The position numbers were made by a program, and so were the translations under genes. From an uncultured Lachnospiraceae bacterium (GTDB taxonomy: Bacteria > Bacillota > Clostridia > Lachnospirales > Lachnospiraceae), in the NCBI GenBank assembly GCA_946537585.1, contig CAMNFX010000024.1, forward strand, positions 1-11,093: DNA of 11,093 nucleotides, read 5' to 3'. Under the pieces are notes generated by a model, which saw nothing but the letters and a program-made list of their open reading frames with translations, was not told where the DNA came from and made no database searches. This document shows positions 1-6,098 of this stretch, piece by piece (positions within the stretch are counted from its first letter, which is position 1; each line of letters begins with the position of its first letter).

Positions 1-8
1 TATGGAGC

Positions 9-26
9 CATCAGCGGAAGCTGATG
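9..26. other. Short hairpin after hypB
   Basis: A perfect 7-bp inverted repeat (CATCAGC / GCTGATG) encloses a 4-base loop, starting about 10 bases beyond the stop codon of the left hypB gene. Read on the plus strand the loop is GGAA, a GNRA-type tetraloop. Read on the minus strand, in the direction of hypB transcription, the loop is TTCC and no T-tract is visible before the window ends. It could be a weak terminator, an mRNA 3' stabiliser or an element before the next gene. The edge of the window prevents a choice. Confidence 0.35.
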
Positions 27-35
27 CTTTACGGA

Positions 36-719
36 TCAGCTGTCCGCCTGCTTTTTGACAGTGTCGATCTCCTTCATCAGGAGCTCTTCGAGCTCATCGA
101 GGCCCTCACCGGTCCTGGCGGAGACACAAAGGATCCTTGCCGCAGGATTCAGCTGAAGGATCCGCTCCTTTGCTGCCTCTACATCAAAATTAAAATACGG
201 GGCGGTATCCGTCTTGGTGATCAGAATGATATCGCTCACCGAGAACATCAGAGGGTATTTCAGCGGTTTGTCATCTCCCTCCGGAACGGACAGAAGCATC
301 ATGTTTTTATGAGCGCCTGTATCAAACTCCGCCGGGCAGACCAGATTGCCGATATTTTCCAGGATCAGGAAATCGATGTCATCCGTGCTGAAATCCTGCA
401 GCGCACGGGCCGTCATATCCGCGTCGATATGGCAGAGACCGCCGTTATGGATCTGCATGGCGCGGACGCCTGTCGCATCCGCAACCCGCTGTGCATCCAG
501 TGTCGAGGTGATATCCACATCCATTTCCGCGATCCGGACCTTCTCCTTCATACGGTTGATGAGGGCAGTCAGCAGGGTCGTTTTGCCGGATCCGGGGCTG
601 GACATGACATTGAGAAAGAATACGCCCTTCCTGCTGAGCATGCTGCGCGTTTCCTGTGCTCTTCTGTCATTCGGCGCAGTGATGTTTTCCTGGATCTTGA
701 TCGTCCTTACCTCACCCAT
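36..719 (-). CDS. hypB: HypB-family nickel metallochaperone GTPase, downstream copy
   Basis: 227-aa cytoplasmic P-loop GTPase of the HypB family, which uses GTP hydrolysis to deliver nickel to [NiFe]-hydrogenase precursors, usually with HypA. Visible motifs: Walker A SPGSGKTT (residues 41-48); the family block with Cys96-His97; and ENIGNLVCPAEFD with Cys128. These Cys/His correspond to the G-domain metal site of E. coli HypB (Cys166, His167, Cys198). There is no N-terminal CxxCGC nickel site and no His stretch, so this is the short form. The guanine-specificity motif reads TKTD (168-171) instead of NKxD. The ATG overlaps the stop of the upstream hypB as TGATG, with GGAGG 10 bases before it, so the two are probably translationally coupled. 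The motifs exclude UreG. Family assignment is firm; the target enzyme is unknown, since no hydrogenase or urease gene is present in the window. Confidence 0.93.
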   Translation of the reverse strand: MGEVRTIKIQENITAPNDRRAQETRSMLSRKGVFFLNVMSSPGSGKTTLLTALINRMKEKVRIAEMDVDITSTLDAQRVADATGVRAMQIHNGGLCHIDADMTARALQDFSTDDIDFLILENIGNLVCPAEFDTGAHKNMMLLSVPEGDDKPLKYPLMFSVSDIILITKTDTAPYFNFDVEAAKERILQLNPAARILCVSARTGEGLDELEELLMKEIDTVKKQADS

Positions 720-734
720 CAGGCATTCACCTCC
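717..734 (-). promoter_or_regulatory. RBS and TGATG stop/start overlap between hypB copies
   Basis: GGAGG (plus-strand CCTCC at 730-734) lies inside the last codons of the upstream hypB. The upstream TGA (719-721) shares its A with the ATG (717-719) of the downstream copy. This arrangement supports translational coupling and fixes the downstream start. Confidence 0.8.
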
Positions 735-1387
735 TTCACGCGTTCGATCAGATAATCCGCAAGCTCCGCAATTCCTTCTCCGGTAAGAGAGGACACATAA
801 AAGATCTTCATCTCCGGGTTGCGGGCGTAGACTGCCTTTTCCATTTTTTCCTTATCAAAATCGAAGACCGGAAGGGTATCGATCTTGTTGACGACCAGAA
901 TGTCCGCCACCTCATACATCAGCGGATACTTCACCGGCTTGTCATCTCCCTCCGGTACAGAGAGGATCGTCATGTTAATGGCAGCACCGGTATCAAACTC
1001 CGCGGGGCAGACAAGATTCCCGATATTCTCGAGGAAGATCAGGTCGAGGTCATCCCTCCCGAAGGAGTTCAAGCCCTGCCGGGTCATGTCAGCGTCCAGA
1101 TGACACATGCCGCCGGTATGCAGCTGAATGGAGGGCACGCCCGCCTCCTGCACTCTGACTGCATCCACATCCGAGTCGATATCCGCCTCCATAACGCCCC
1201 AGCGGATCTTATGGTCAAAATATTTCTTTAAAGCAAGCAGCGTCGTGGTCTTTCCGGAGCCCGGTCCGGACATGAGGTTGATCAGGCATACCTTCTTTTC
1301 CTCAAGCTCCTTACGCAGCTTTTCTGCATCCTGGTCATTATCTTCCAGAATGGATTCCTTCAATTCGATGATCTTCATTTTCTCCAT
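719..1387 (-). CDS. hypB: HypB-family nickel metallochaperone GTPase, upstream copy
   Basis: 222-aa HypB-family GTPase, first gene of the minus-strand pair. Walker A GPGSGKTT is at residues 41-48, the metal-site Cys95-His96 sits in GGMCHLDADM, Cys127 is in NLVCPAEFDTG, and a standard guanine-recognition NKID is at 167-170. Like its partner it lacks the N-terminal Cys-rich or His-rich nickel-storage segments of some HypB proteins. The chosen ATG has only a weak GAGAGAAG Shine-Dalgarno sequence 4 bases away. A second in-frame ATG three codons later (1378) is an alternative. The two copies align along their whole length but differ at many positions, so this looks like an old duplication, not a recent one. 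Upstream, across a 271-base gap, lies a divergent metal-sensor gene, which suggests nickel-responsive control (inference). Confidence 0.94.
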   Translation of the reverse strand: MEKMKIIELKESILEDNDQDAEKLRKELEEKKVCLINLMSGPGSGKTTTLLALKKYFDHKIRWGVMEADIDSDVDAVRVQEAGVPSIQLHTGGMCHLDADMTRQGLNSFGRDDLDLIFLENIGNLVCPAEFDTGAAINMTILSVPEGDDKPVKYPLMYEVADILVVNKIDTLPVFDFDKEKMEKAVYARNPEMKIFYVSSLTGEGIAELADYLIERVKEVNA

Positions 1388-1426
1388 AGGTCTTCTCTCG
1401 TTTTCATGTGTTTTCGCCGGGATTCA

Positions 1427-1448
1427 TATCCCTTGATGGGGGTTGTAT
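1427..1448. promoter_or_regulatory. Candidate G-tract operator for the CsoR/RcnR-family repressor
   Basis: The sequence ATATCCC-TTGAT-GGGGG-TTGTAT has a C-run and a G-run flanked by AT-rich halves, broadly the G/C-tract plus AT arrangement described for CsoR/RcnR-family operators. It lies between the divergent hypB and repressor genes and covers the -35 hexamer of the rightward promoter, where a bound repressor would block RNA polymerase. The symmetry is imperfect. The core ATGGGGGTT recurs once at 2068-2076. Assignment is inference from position and pattern. Confidence 0.4.
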
Positions 1449-1471
1449 AACTCGTTAAATCATTCTATAAT
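1443..1471 (+). promoter_or_regulatory. Candidate sigma-A promoter for the metal-sensor gene
   Basis: TTGTAT (1443-1448), a 17-base spacer and a perfect TATAAT (1466-1471) form a housekeeping-type promoter pointing toward the repressor gene at 1659. It would leave a 5' leader of about 180 bases. The -35 overlaps the operator candidate, consistent with autoregulation. No equally good minus-strand promoter for hypB was found in the same gap. Confidence 0.6.
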
Positions 1472-1523
1472 CCAAACATGATTTGAGCGATTTTTCGCGC
1501 AGAAAGCGCAAAGCGCAGAGGAT

Positions 1524-1589
1524 CTGCCCATTTGCCGGGCAGCTCAGCTGATCCGTATTCAGCGGCCCGGGGCCTTTTCCGGACGGATC
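1524..1589 (+). other. Structured 5' leader of the metal-sensor gene
   Basis: Two inverted repeats lie between the promoter and the repressor gene. CTGCCC (1524-1529) pairs with GGGCAG (1537-1542) around a 7-base loop. GATCCGT (1550-1556) pairs with ACGGATC (1583-1589), enclosing a GGCC-CGG-GGCC mini-hairpin followed by TTTT (1575-1578). The inner hairpin plus TTTT is a weak attenuator-like signal. I do not recognise a known riboswitch here. Confidence 0.35.
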
Positions 1590-1658
1590 CCTCCGGGGTC
1601 TTAACAGCCTGCGCACTGATCCGCAGTTTTATAAAAGCCAAAGGACTTACTCTCGTTT

Positions 1659-1955
1659 ATGAAAGAACAGCATCATAACCATCCGAATCACTATCACTCT
1701 CCGGAGCATAAGCAGAAGGTCATAAACCGGCTGTCGCGTGCCATTGGACACTTAAATCGTGTAAAACAGATGGTAGCCGACGATGCCGACTGCTCTGATG
1801 TTCTGATGCAGCTCTCTGCTGTAGAGGCTGCGCTGCATAACACCGGCAAGGTCATCATCAACGAGCATATCGATCACTGCATCTATCATGCGTTAGAGGA
1901 TCACGACACCGAAATGCTCTCCGAATTCCGGGAAGCGATCAGCAAATATATGTAG
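1659..1955 (+). CDS. CsoR/RcnR-family metal-sensing transcriptional repressor (InrS-like residues)
   Basis: 98-aa all-helical repressor of the CsoR/RcnR/FrmR family, which works as an oligomer that leaves its operator on metal binding. The core matches the family: helix 1 around RLSRAIGHLNRVKQMV (24-39), then Cys45 in DADCSDVLMQLSAV, and His70 and Cys74 in NEHIDHCIYHA. Cys-His-Cys at these positions is the Cu(I)-CsoR pattern, but the N-terminus is rich in histidine (His5, 6, 8, 11, 13, 17). The nickel sensor InrS combines the same Cys-His-Cys with an N-terminal His ligand, and the divergent neighbour is hypB, a nickel gene. A nickel sensor is therefore my preferred reading over a copper one (inference). 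The RBS is an AAGGA 13 bases from the ATG, which is unusually distant; no alternative start exists upstream in frame. Confidence 0.88.
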   Translation: MKEQHHNHPNHYHSPEHKQKVINRLSRAIGHLNRVKQMVADDADCSDVLMQLSAVEAALHNTGKVIINEHIDHCIYHALEDHDTEMLSEFREAISKYM

Positions 1956-1973
1956 CAGTTCAGCACGCCCGCA

Positions 1974-2000
1974 GTTTCAGAATGCATGGCATTCTGAAAC
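1974..2000. repeat. 12-bp perfect hairpin after the repressor gene
   Basis: GTTTCAGAATGC (1974-1985) is exactly complementary to GCATTCTGAAAC (1989-2000), leaving a 3-base loop. It starts 18 bases after the repressor stop. Neither strand has a T-tract after the stem, so it is not a canonical intrinsic terminator. It may stop transcription factor-dependently, stabilise the mRNA 3' end or bind a protein. A smaller AAACAG/CTGTTT repeat follows at 2009-2027. Confidence 0.55.
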
Positions 2001-2029
2001 CAGGTGCCAAACAGATCCCTGCTGTTTCC

Positions 2030-2060
2030 AAAAAGTATAAAGCGCGATCAGATGATCCGC
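2030..2060 (-). terminator. Candidate intrinsic terminator of queA
   Basis: Read on the minus strand, GCG-GATCA-TC-TGATC-g-CGC forms a compact hairpin with one bulged base. It is followed by a T-rich run (TTTATACTTTTT), starting about 20 bases after the queA stop. Gene order (convergent with the repressor gene) fits a terminator here. The stem is short, with a 2- to 4-base loop, hence moderate confidence. Confidence 0.5.
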
Positions 2061-2063
2061 AAG

Positions 2064-2078
2064 CCCCATGGGGGTTAT
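2064..2078. promoter_or_regulatory. Second G-tract site, palindromic core
   Basis: CCCCATGGGG (2064-2073) is a perfect 10-base palindrome extended by G and TTAT. ATGGGGGTT followed by A/G-T is shared with the operator candidate at 1427-1448, so the two sites flank the repressor gene. It lies in the 3' region of queA, where repressor binding has no obvious promoter target. Chance recurrence is possible. Confidence 0.25.
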
Positions 2079-2081
2079 GCG

Positions 2082-3275
2082 TTATAATCTGTCAGTGATC
2101 AGCATGGCGTCGCCAAAGGAAAAAAATCGGTAGCGCTCCTTTACAGCCTCGTGATAGGCAGCCATGACATGCTCCCTTCCCGCAAGTGAAGATACAAGCA
2201 TGATCAGTGTGGACTGCGGCAGATGGAAGTTTGTGATCAGCGCCTCAACCAGCTTCCACTCATATCCCGGATAGATAAATATCGAGGTCCAGCTGCCGCA
2301 TGCCTTCAACCGGTATTTCGGAACAAAAGTTCCGTCCGCCTTCCGGATCATGGAAAGGCCATGAACATTCACAGGGCGGCAGCACTCTGTCTGTGAGTCT
2401 GTATCCGTACTTTCATCTGGCACATCCTCTTTCAAAAGAACCTCTCCTCTTTTCATCAGCTCTTCATATTCCGGATTCAGCTCCGCAGCCGATTCAAGTG
2501 TCCTTGTTGAGGTCGTTCCTACAGAAAAGACCCGGTGTCCTGCGGCAAGCGTTTCATTGACGATCCTGGCGGTATCTTCTCCGACCTCGAAGTACTCCGA
2601 ATGCATGTGATGCTCTTCGACTGTTTCGACCTTCACCGGCCGGAAGGTGCCGAGCCCCACATGCAGCGTTACACGGGCGATCCGGACCCCCATGTCTTCG
2701 ATCTCCTTCAGCAGCTCTTTCGTAAAATGCAGTCCTGCCGTGGGTGCGGCGGCAGAGCCTTCATGGACCGCATACACTGTCTGATATCGGTTCTTGTCCT
2801 GCAGCTTGTGTGTGATATAAGGCGGCAGCGGCATTTCTCCGAGGCGGTCGAGCACTTCTTCAAAGATCCCGTTATACTCAAAATGTACGAGACGGTTTCC
2901 TTCCTCGAGAGTATCCATGATCTCCGCTTTTAAAAGTCCGTCCCCAAACACGACCCTCGCCCCCTGCCGGAGCTTCTTTCCGGGGCGGACAAGGCATTCC
3001 CAAAGGTCTGCTTCCTTTCGTTTCAGAAGCAGGATCTCCACATGCGCGCCGGTGTCCTCTTTAAAGCCGAGAAGTCTCGCCGGGATCACCTTGGTGTCAT
3101 TGATCACCAGACAGTCGCCTGCACAAAGGTACTCTCTGATATCCGTAAAGTGCCGGTGTTCATACTCTCCCGTTTTCCTGTCAAGCACCAGAAGGCGTGA
3201 AGAGCTTCTGTCCTCTAAGGGATCCTGTGCGATCAGTTCCTCGGGAAGTTCATAATCAAAATCTGCTACATTCAT
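2082..3275 (-). CDS. queA: QueA, S-adenosylmethionine:tRNA ribosyltransferase-isomerase
   Basis: Transfers and isomerises the ribosyl part of SAM onto preQ1-modified tRNA at the wobble position to make epoxyqueuosine, the penultimate step of queuosine synthesis, in the cytosol. Family blocks are all present: [12 protein letters not shown] (6-17), SRLLVLDR (26-33), [10 protein letters not shown] (59-68), [15 protein letters not shown] (171-185), [11 protein letters not shown] (204-214), MHSEYFEV (224-231), [10 protein letters not shown] (253-262), and [20 protein letters not shown] (332-351). I start at the ATG at 3275, where the family N-terminus (M-N-V-A-D-F-D-Y) begins and an AGGAG lies 9 bases upstream. 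An ATG 13 codons earlier (3314) has no family match. At 397 aa it is longer than the usual 340-356, because about 45-50 extra residues sit between [12 protein letters not shown] and [12 protein letters not shown]. No other queuosine gene is visible. Confidence 0.94.
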   Translation of the reverse strand: MNVADFDYELPEELIAQDPLEDRSSSRLLVLDRKTGEYEHRHFTDIREYLCAGDCLVINDTKVIPARLLGFKEDTGAHVEILLLKRKEADLWECLVRPGKKLRQGARVVFGDGLLKAEIMDTLEEGNRLVHFEYNGIFEEVLDRLGEMPLPPYITHKLQDKNRYQTVYAVHEGSAAAPTAGLHFTKELLKEIEDMGVRIARVTLHVGLGTFRPVKVETVEEHHMHSEYFEVGEDTARIVNETLAAGHRVFSVGTTSTRTLESAAELNPEYEELMKRGEVLLKEDVPDESTDTDSQTECCRPVNVHGLSMIRKADGTFVPKYRLKACGSWTSIFIYPGYEWKLVEALITNFHLPQSTLIMLVSSLAGREHVMAAYHEAVKERYRFFSFGDAMLITDRL

Positions 3276-3293
3276 ATACTTAAGCTCCTGATA

Positions 3294-3334
3294 AAAGTAT
3301 CCGCCTTCAGCCACCTGCCTACGACGGATACTTT
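3294..3334. other. 10-bp stem hairpin just upstream of the queA RBS
   Basis: AAAGTATCCG (3294-3303) and CGGATACTTT (3325-3334) are perfectly complementary across a 21-base loop. On the minus strand the stem ends CGGATACTTTTATC, about 5 bases before the AGGAG of queA. It could be a weak terminator after the gene ending at 3362 or a leader structure controlling queA. It does not look like a preQ1 riboswitch that I can recognise. Confidence 0.45.
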
Positions 3335-3361
3335 CGACCTTATGTCTTATTCAAATGAAAC

Positions 3362-4372
3362 TTATTCGGACGCTTCCGTTTCCTGCGTTTCTTCAGGCGC
3401 GGGGGCTTCTCCTGCCGTCTCAGAGTCCGGAGCGGGTTCAGCTTCCGCCCCGCCTTCTTCTATGGAAACGTTTGAATCATCGCCGGCTTCTCCTTCCGGA
3501 GCCGCTTCTCCGCCCTGCGGGGTCTGCGGTGCCTCCACCCCTTCTACAAGGATCGAATCGGCCGGGTCAAGGAACAGATCGACCTGCTGCTCACGGTCCA
3601 TATCGAGGTTGGATTCCCGATAGATCTCTCCGTTCTGGAACGAGGTATAGATCAGTGCCAGTTCGCTGTCGGTATCCAGGGCCTCCTTCAGTCTCGCATC
3701 CGTGTCCGCGATCATATCCGAAGCCTGCTCGCCTGCAAGCTCCTGATCCATGAAATCCACACGGTCCTTCAGCAGGTTTTCCACAAAACGGTAGCTGCCG
3801 TCGGCGGTGCGTTCCGCGTAGAAATACATGATGCCCGGCGCAAGCGTGTCCGTTCTGCGGAAATCCACATCGTACTGTACCAGGCAGAGGCGGTCGCCCT
3901 CATGAACGCCCGGTACATCCCAGACATTAATGTTGCGGAAGGTCTGGATCCAGGCAGCCTGTGCTTTGAGCTTCTGCTCAAGGGCAGGGTCGGCTGTTGT
4001 ATCACTGCGTCCGTACATTGCAAGGATCCGGGAGCTGTCGCCGGCAAGCCGCGCGTCAAAATAATCCTTAACAAGGGTGTTCAGCTCCGGGATCTCCGTA
4101 GGTGAAAACTCCCTCAGCTCGATCTTCTGCGCGGCCGCCTCCGCTTCGGACTGCGCGACAGAAGCGGCAATGGAAGCGGATTCCGCTTCGGAGCTCTCGA
4201 TGGCTGCCTGCTTTTTCCTTCCGGAAGAAACAATGCCGAAGATCACTCCCAAAATGATCAGCAGCAGGAGCCCGGCCAGAAGCAACGGCCCCATGCTGCC
4301 GCCTCCCTGCCTTTTACGGGAAGGAGCTGTCTGGTTTCTGCTGTATGCTTTTTTATTTCTGTTTTCTGCCAA
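3362..4372 (-). CDS. Membrane-anchored protein of unknown function, TTG start
   Basis: 336 aa; I do not recognise a named family. Layout: a basic N-terminus (residues 1-26, several Lys/Arg), one hydrophobic segment (about 28-50) followed by GRKK, a Glu/Ala/Ser-rich linker predicted helical (54-83), a globular part (about 84-275), and an acidic Glu/Ala/Pro-rich tail (about 278-336). The stretch around NTLVKDYFDARLAGDSSRIL (98-117) recalls the first helices of NTF2-like folds, but this is only a hint. The positive-inside rule is ambiguous because both flanks are basic. The start is TTG, the first possible start after an in-frame TAG, with AGAAGG 9 bases upstream. The stop of the carboxypeptidase gene is one base before it. 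Met27 is an alternative start but would drop the basic N-terminus. Tight coupling suggests a cell-envelope role (inference). Confidence 0.8.
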   Translation of the reverse strand: MAENRNKKAYSRNQTAPSRKRQGGGSMGPLLLAGLLLLIILGVIFGIVSSGRKKQAAIESSEAESASIAASVAQSEAEAAAQKIELREFSPTEIPELNTLVKDYFDARLAGDSSRILAMYGRSDTTADPALEQKLKAQAAWIQTFRNINVWDVPGVHEGDRLCLVQYDVDFRRTDTLAPGIMYFYAERTADGSYRFVENLLKDRVDFMDQELAGEQASDMIADTDARLKEALDTDSELALIYTSFQNGEIYRESNLDMDREQQVDLFLDPADSILVEGVEAPQTPQGGEAAPEGEAGDDSNVSIEEGGAEAEPAPDSETAGEAPAPEETQETEASE

Positions 4373-4373
4373 T

Positions 4374-6008
4374 TTATCCGACCTTCTCTACATAAACGCC
4401 GTTTTCATTGACCCGGTACTTACCGTCGATCACGGTATTGACGGCCATGATGCCGTTGGCCTGCAGATAATAGGATTTCTGGTTCTGGGTCACCCATTTG
4501 CCTCTGACCATTGCACCGTTCTCAGGATTGAAGTAGTACCAGGAGCCGTTTGTGAACTGCTTCCAGCCGATACACATCAGACTGTCGCTGCCGAAGAAAT
4601 AGGTATTTCCGTTAACGTCCAGCCACTCATTTGCGCAGTAGCTGCCATTCGCCTTCCTGTATTTCCAGCCTCCGGTGGTCTGCTCCCACTTGCCGCCTGC
4701 AGAAGATGCCGAAGCAGCCTGTGTGGAAGAAGATGCTGAGCTGCCGGATGCCGACGCGCTTGTTCCGGACGCTCCGATCCTCTTCAGACCGTAATCATAC
4801 AGCGCTTTGGTATCCGTATACTGCGTGCTGTTGGACTTGAATACGACCGCGATCAGCTGATGCCCGCCGCGTTCAATGCCGCTGGCGAGGCAGCTTCCCG
4901 CCTTGGAGGTATAGCCGGTCTTGCCGCCGATAATGCCCTCGTAGTAATCTGCGCCGCCGGAAAGCAGACGGTTGCTGTTCGTACAGGTAAGCTTTCCTCT
5001 GGAGGCCGTTGCAGGCAGAGTGTAGGACTTGGTCTGCAGGACAGCGCGGACGGTTGCGTTGTTTAATGCGGCCTTTGTGATCAGCGCCATATCCCGGGCC
5101 GTCGTGGTATGGTTTCCGTTCAGACCGGACGCGTTTTCAAAATGGGTATTGGTACAGCCGAGCTCTCTTGCTCTCTGGTTCATGAGCTCCGCAAATGCGC
5201 TCTGTGATCCCGCGACCTTCTCGGCAATCCCGTTTGCGACCTCGCAGGCGGAACGGAGCAGCATGGCATGCAGCGCGTCCTTTACAGTCATGGTGTCACC
5301 GACGCGCATCTCTGCCGTCATGGCGCCGCTCTCAAGATGGTTGACCGCACTGTCGGTAAAGGTGATGGTATCCTCAAGGCCCAGACGCTCGGCGCAGAGC
5401 AGTGCCGTCATGAGCTTGGTGGTGGATGCGGGGTACATCGACTGGGACCCGTTCTTATCGAACAGGATCTCATTGGTCGTTGCGTCATACAGGACCGCTG
5501 CGGCGCCGTTGATGGCAGGCGCTGCTACAGAGGAGCCGGTGGCATCCGTCGGTGCTGCCGCTGACGCCGCAGCCGGTGCCTGGGTATTTCCGGAAGCGGG
5601 TGCGCCTGAAGTTGAAACAGCGGGACCTGCTACATTCTGACCGGTGCTTACCGGCTGAGACTGTGAAGACTGTGCGGTGGAAGATCCGCCCGGTCCGTAT
5701 CCGTTATCATAGCTTGCCGAGCCGCCTGTAAACACACCGCCGATGATCACATAGCCCTGCTCATTGATCTGTTTGCTGTCGGTGCTCGGACCGGCCGAGC
5801 TGATCACAGGACCGTTGGAGGTGTCCACGGAGCCCCCGGCCATGGTGGAGGGTCCGACATTCATGGAGCCGGTTCCGCCGGAAACAGTTCCCGCTGCGGT
5901 GCCGGTTCCGCCCGGATTGGGTGCTACGATCACATTGTCTGCCAGTGCAGTCTGGCTGAATATCAGTGCAGACATAAATGCCAGTGCTGCCAGTCTTGCC
6001 TTTTTCAT
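4374..6008 (-). CDS. D-alanyl-D-alanine carboxypeptidase (peptidase S11, PBP5-like) with cell-wall-binding repeats
   Basis: 544-aa secreted penicillin-binding protein that trims the terminal D-Ala from peptidoglycan stem peptides. A signal peptide (1-23, cleavage likely after ALA) is followed by a Gly/Ser/Ala-rich linker to about 165. The S11 domain (about 166-412) shows SxxK as STTK (195-198, nucleophile Ser195) and KTG as KTGYT (363-367). The usual SxN motif reads Ser253-Ala254-Cys255, so Asn is replaced by Cys; the codon is TGC. A Ser/Ala linker leads to choline-binding-type aromatic repeats (about 440-540: GGWKY, EWLDVNGNTYFF, GWKQFTNGSWYYF, GKWV). The AAGGAG RBS is 9 bases before the ATG. 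It sits 90 bases after ftsH, and the next gene starts one base after its stop. The family call is firm; whether the enzyme is active with SAC is uncertain. Confidence 0.93.
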   Translation of the reverse strand: MKKARLAALAFMSALIFSQTALADNVIVAPNPGGTGTAAGTVSGGTGSMNVGPSTMAGGSVDTSNGPVISSAGPSTDSKQINEQGYVIIGGVFTGGSASYDNGYGPGGSSTAQSSQSQPVSTGQNVAGPAVSTSGAPASGNTQAPAAASAAAPTDATGSSVAAPAINGAAAVLYDATTNEILFDKNGSQSMYPASTTKLMTALLCAERLGLEDTITFTDSAVNHLESGAMTAEMRVGDTMTVKDALHAMLLRSACEVANGIAEKVAGSQSAFAELMNQRARELGCTNTHFENASGLNGNHTTTARDMALITKAALNNATVRAVLQTKSYTLPATASRGKLTCTNSNRLLSGGADYYEGIIGGKTGYTSKAGSCLASGIERGGHQLIAVVFKSNSTQYTDTKALYDYGLKRIGASGTSASASGSSASSSTQAASASSAGGKWEQTTGGWKYRKANGSYCANEWLDVNGNTYFFGSDSLMCIGWKQFTNGSWYYFNPENGAMVRGKWVTQNQKSYYLQANGIMAVNTVIDGKYRVNENGVYVEKVG

Positions 6009-6024
6009 AATCCTTTTCTCCTTT

Positions 6025-6074
6025 CCCGTTTTTTCAGGAACGGGATTCTTTATTACCTTTCCTGCAACGCAGGA
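6025..6074 (-). other. Two small hairpins in the ftsH-carboxypeptidase gap
   Basis: TCCTGC/GCAGGA (6060-6074, 3-base loop) and CCCGTT/AACGGG (6025-6044, 8-base loop) lie in the 90-base spacer before the carboxypeptidase RBS. Neither is followed by a T-run on the minus strand, so read-through from ftsH is likely. A possible -10 (TAAAAT, plus-strand 6077-6082) lacks a convincing -35. Confidence 0.3.
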
Positions 6075-6098
6075 TCATTTTACATAAAGAGTCAGTTC

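Noticed and set aside
24..755. Long plus-strand open frame (243 codons) opposite hypB
   Set aside because: It is antisense to a clear HypB gene, has no family motifs or RBS, and reflects the codon bias of the real gene.
36..1387. UreG or other SIMIBI metallochaperone instead of HypB
   Set aside because: The Cys-His...ENIGNLVCPAEFD signature is specific to HypB, and no urease genes are present.
1500..1520. GCGCA repeats (GCGCAGAAAGCGCAAAGCGCAG region) as a CRISPR or iteron array
   Set aside because: The units are only 5 bases, few and irregular; there are no spacers and no replication genes nearby.
2083..2088. Plus-strand TATAAT at the end of queA
   Set aside because: No -35 at suitable spacing and no plus-strand gene downstream; it consists of the queA stop and last codons.
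3276..3314. Longer QueA N-terminus from the ATG at 3314
   Set aside because: The extra 13 residues do not match the family, and the ATG at 3275 has an AGGAG and the conserved N-terminus.
3276..3361. preQ1 riboswitch before queA
   Set aside because: I could not find the short C-rich loop and A-rich tail of class I, nor a recognisable class II or III layout.
4077..4739. Plus-strand frame of 220 codons
   Set aside because: It runs antisense across the junction of two real minus-strand genes and has no recognisable domain.
5029..5640. Plus-strand frame of 203 codons
   Set aside because: Antisense shadow of the carboxypeptidase catalytic domain and linker; composition follows the opposite strand.
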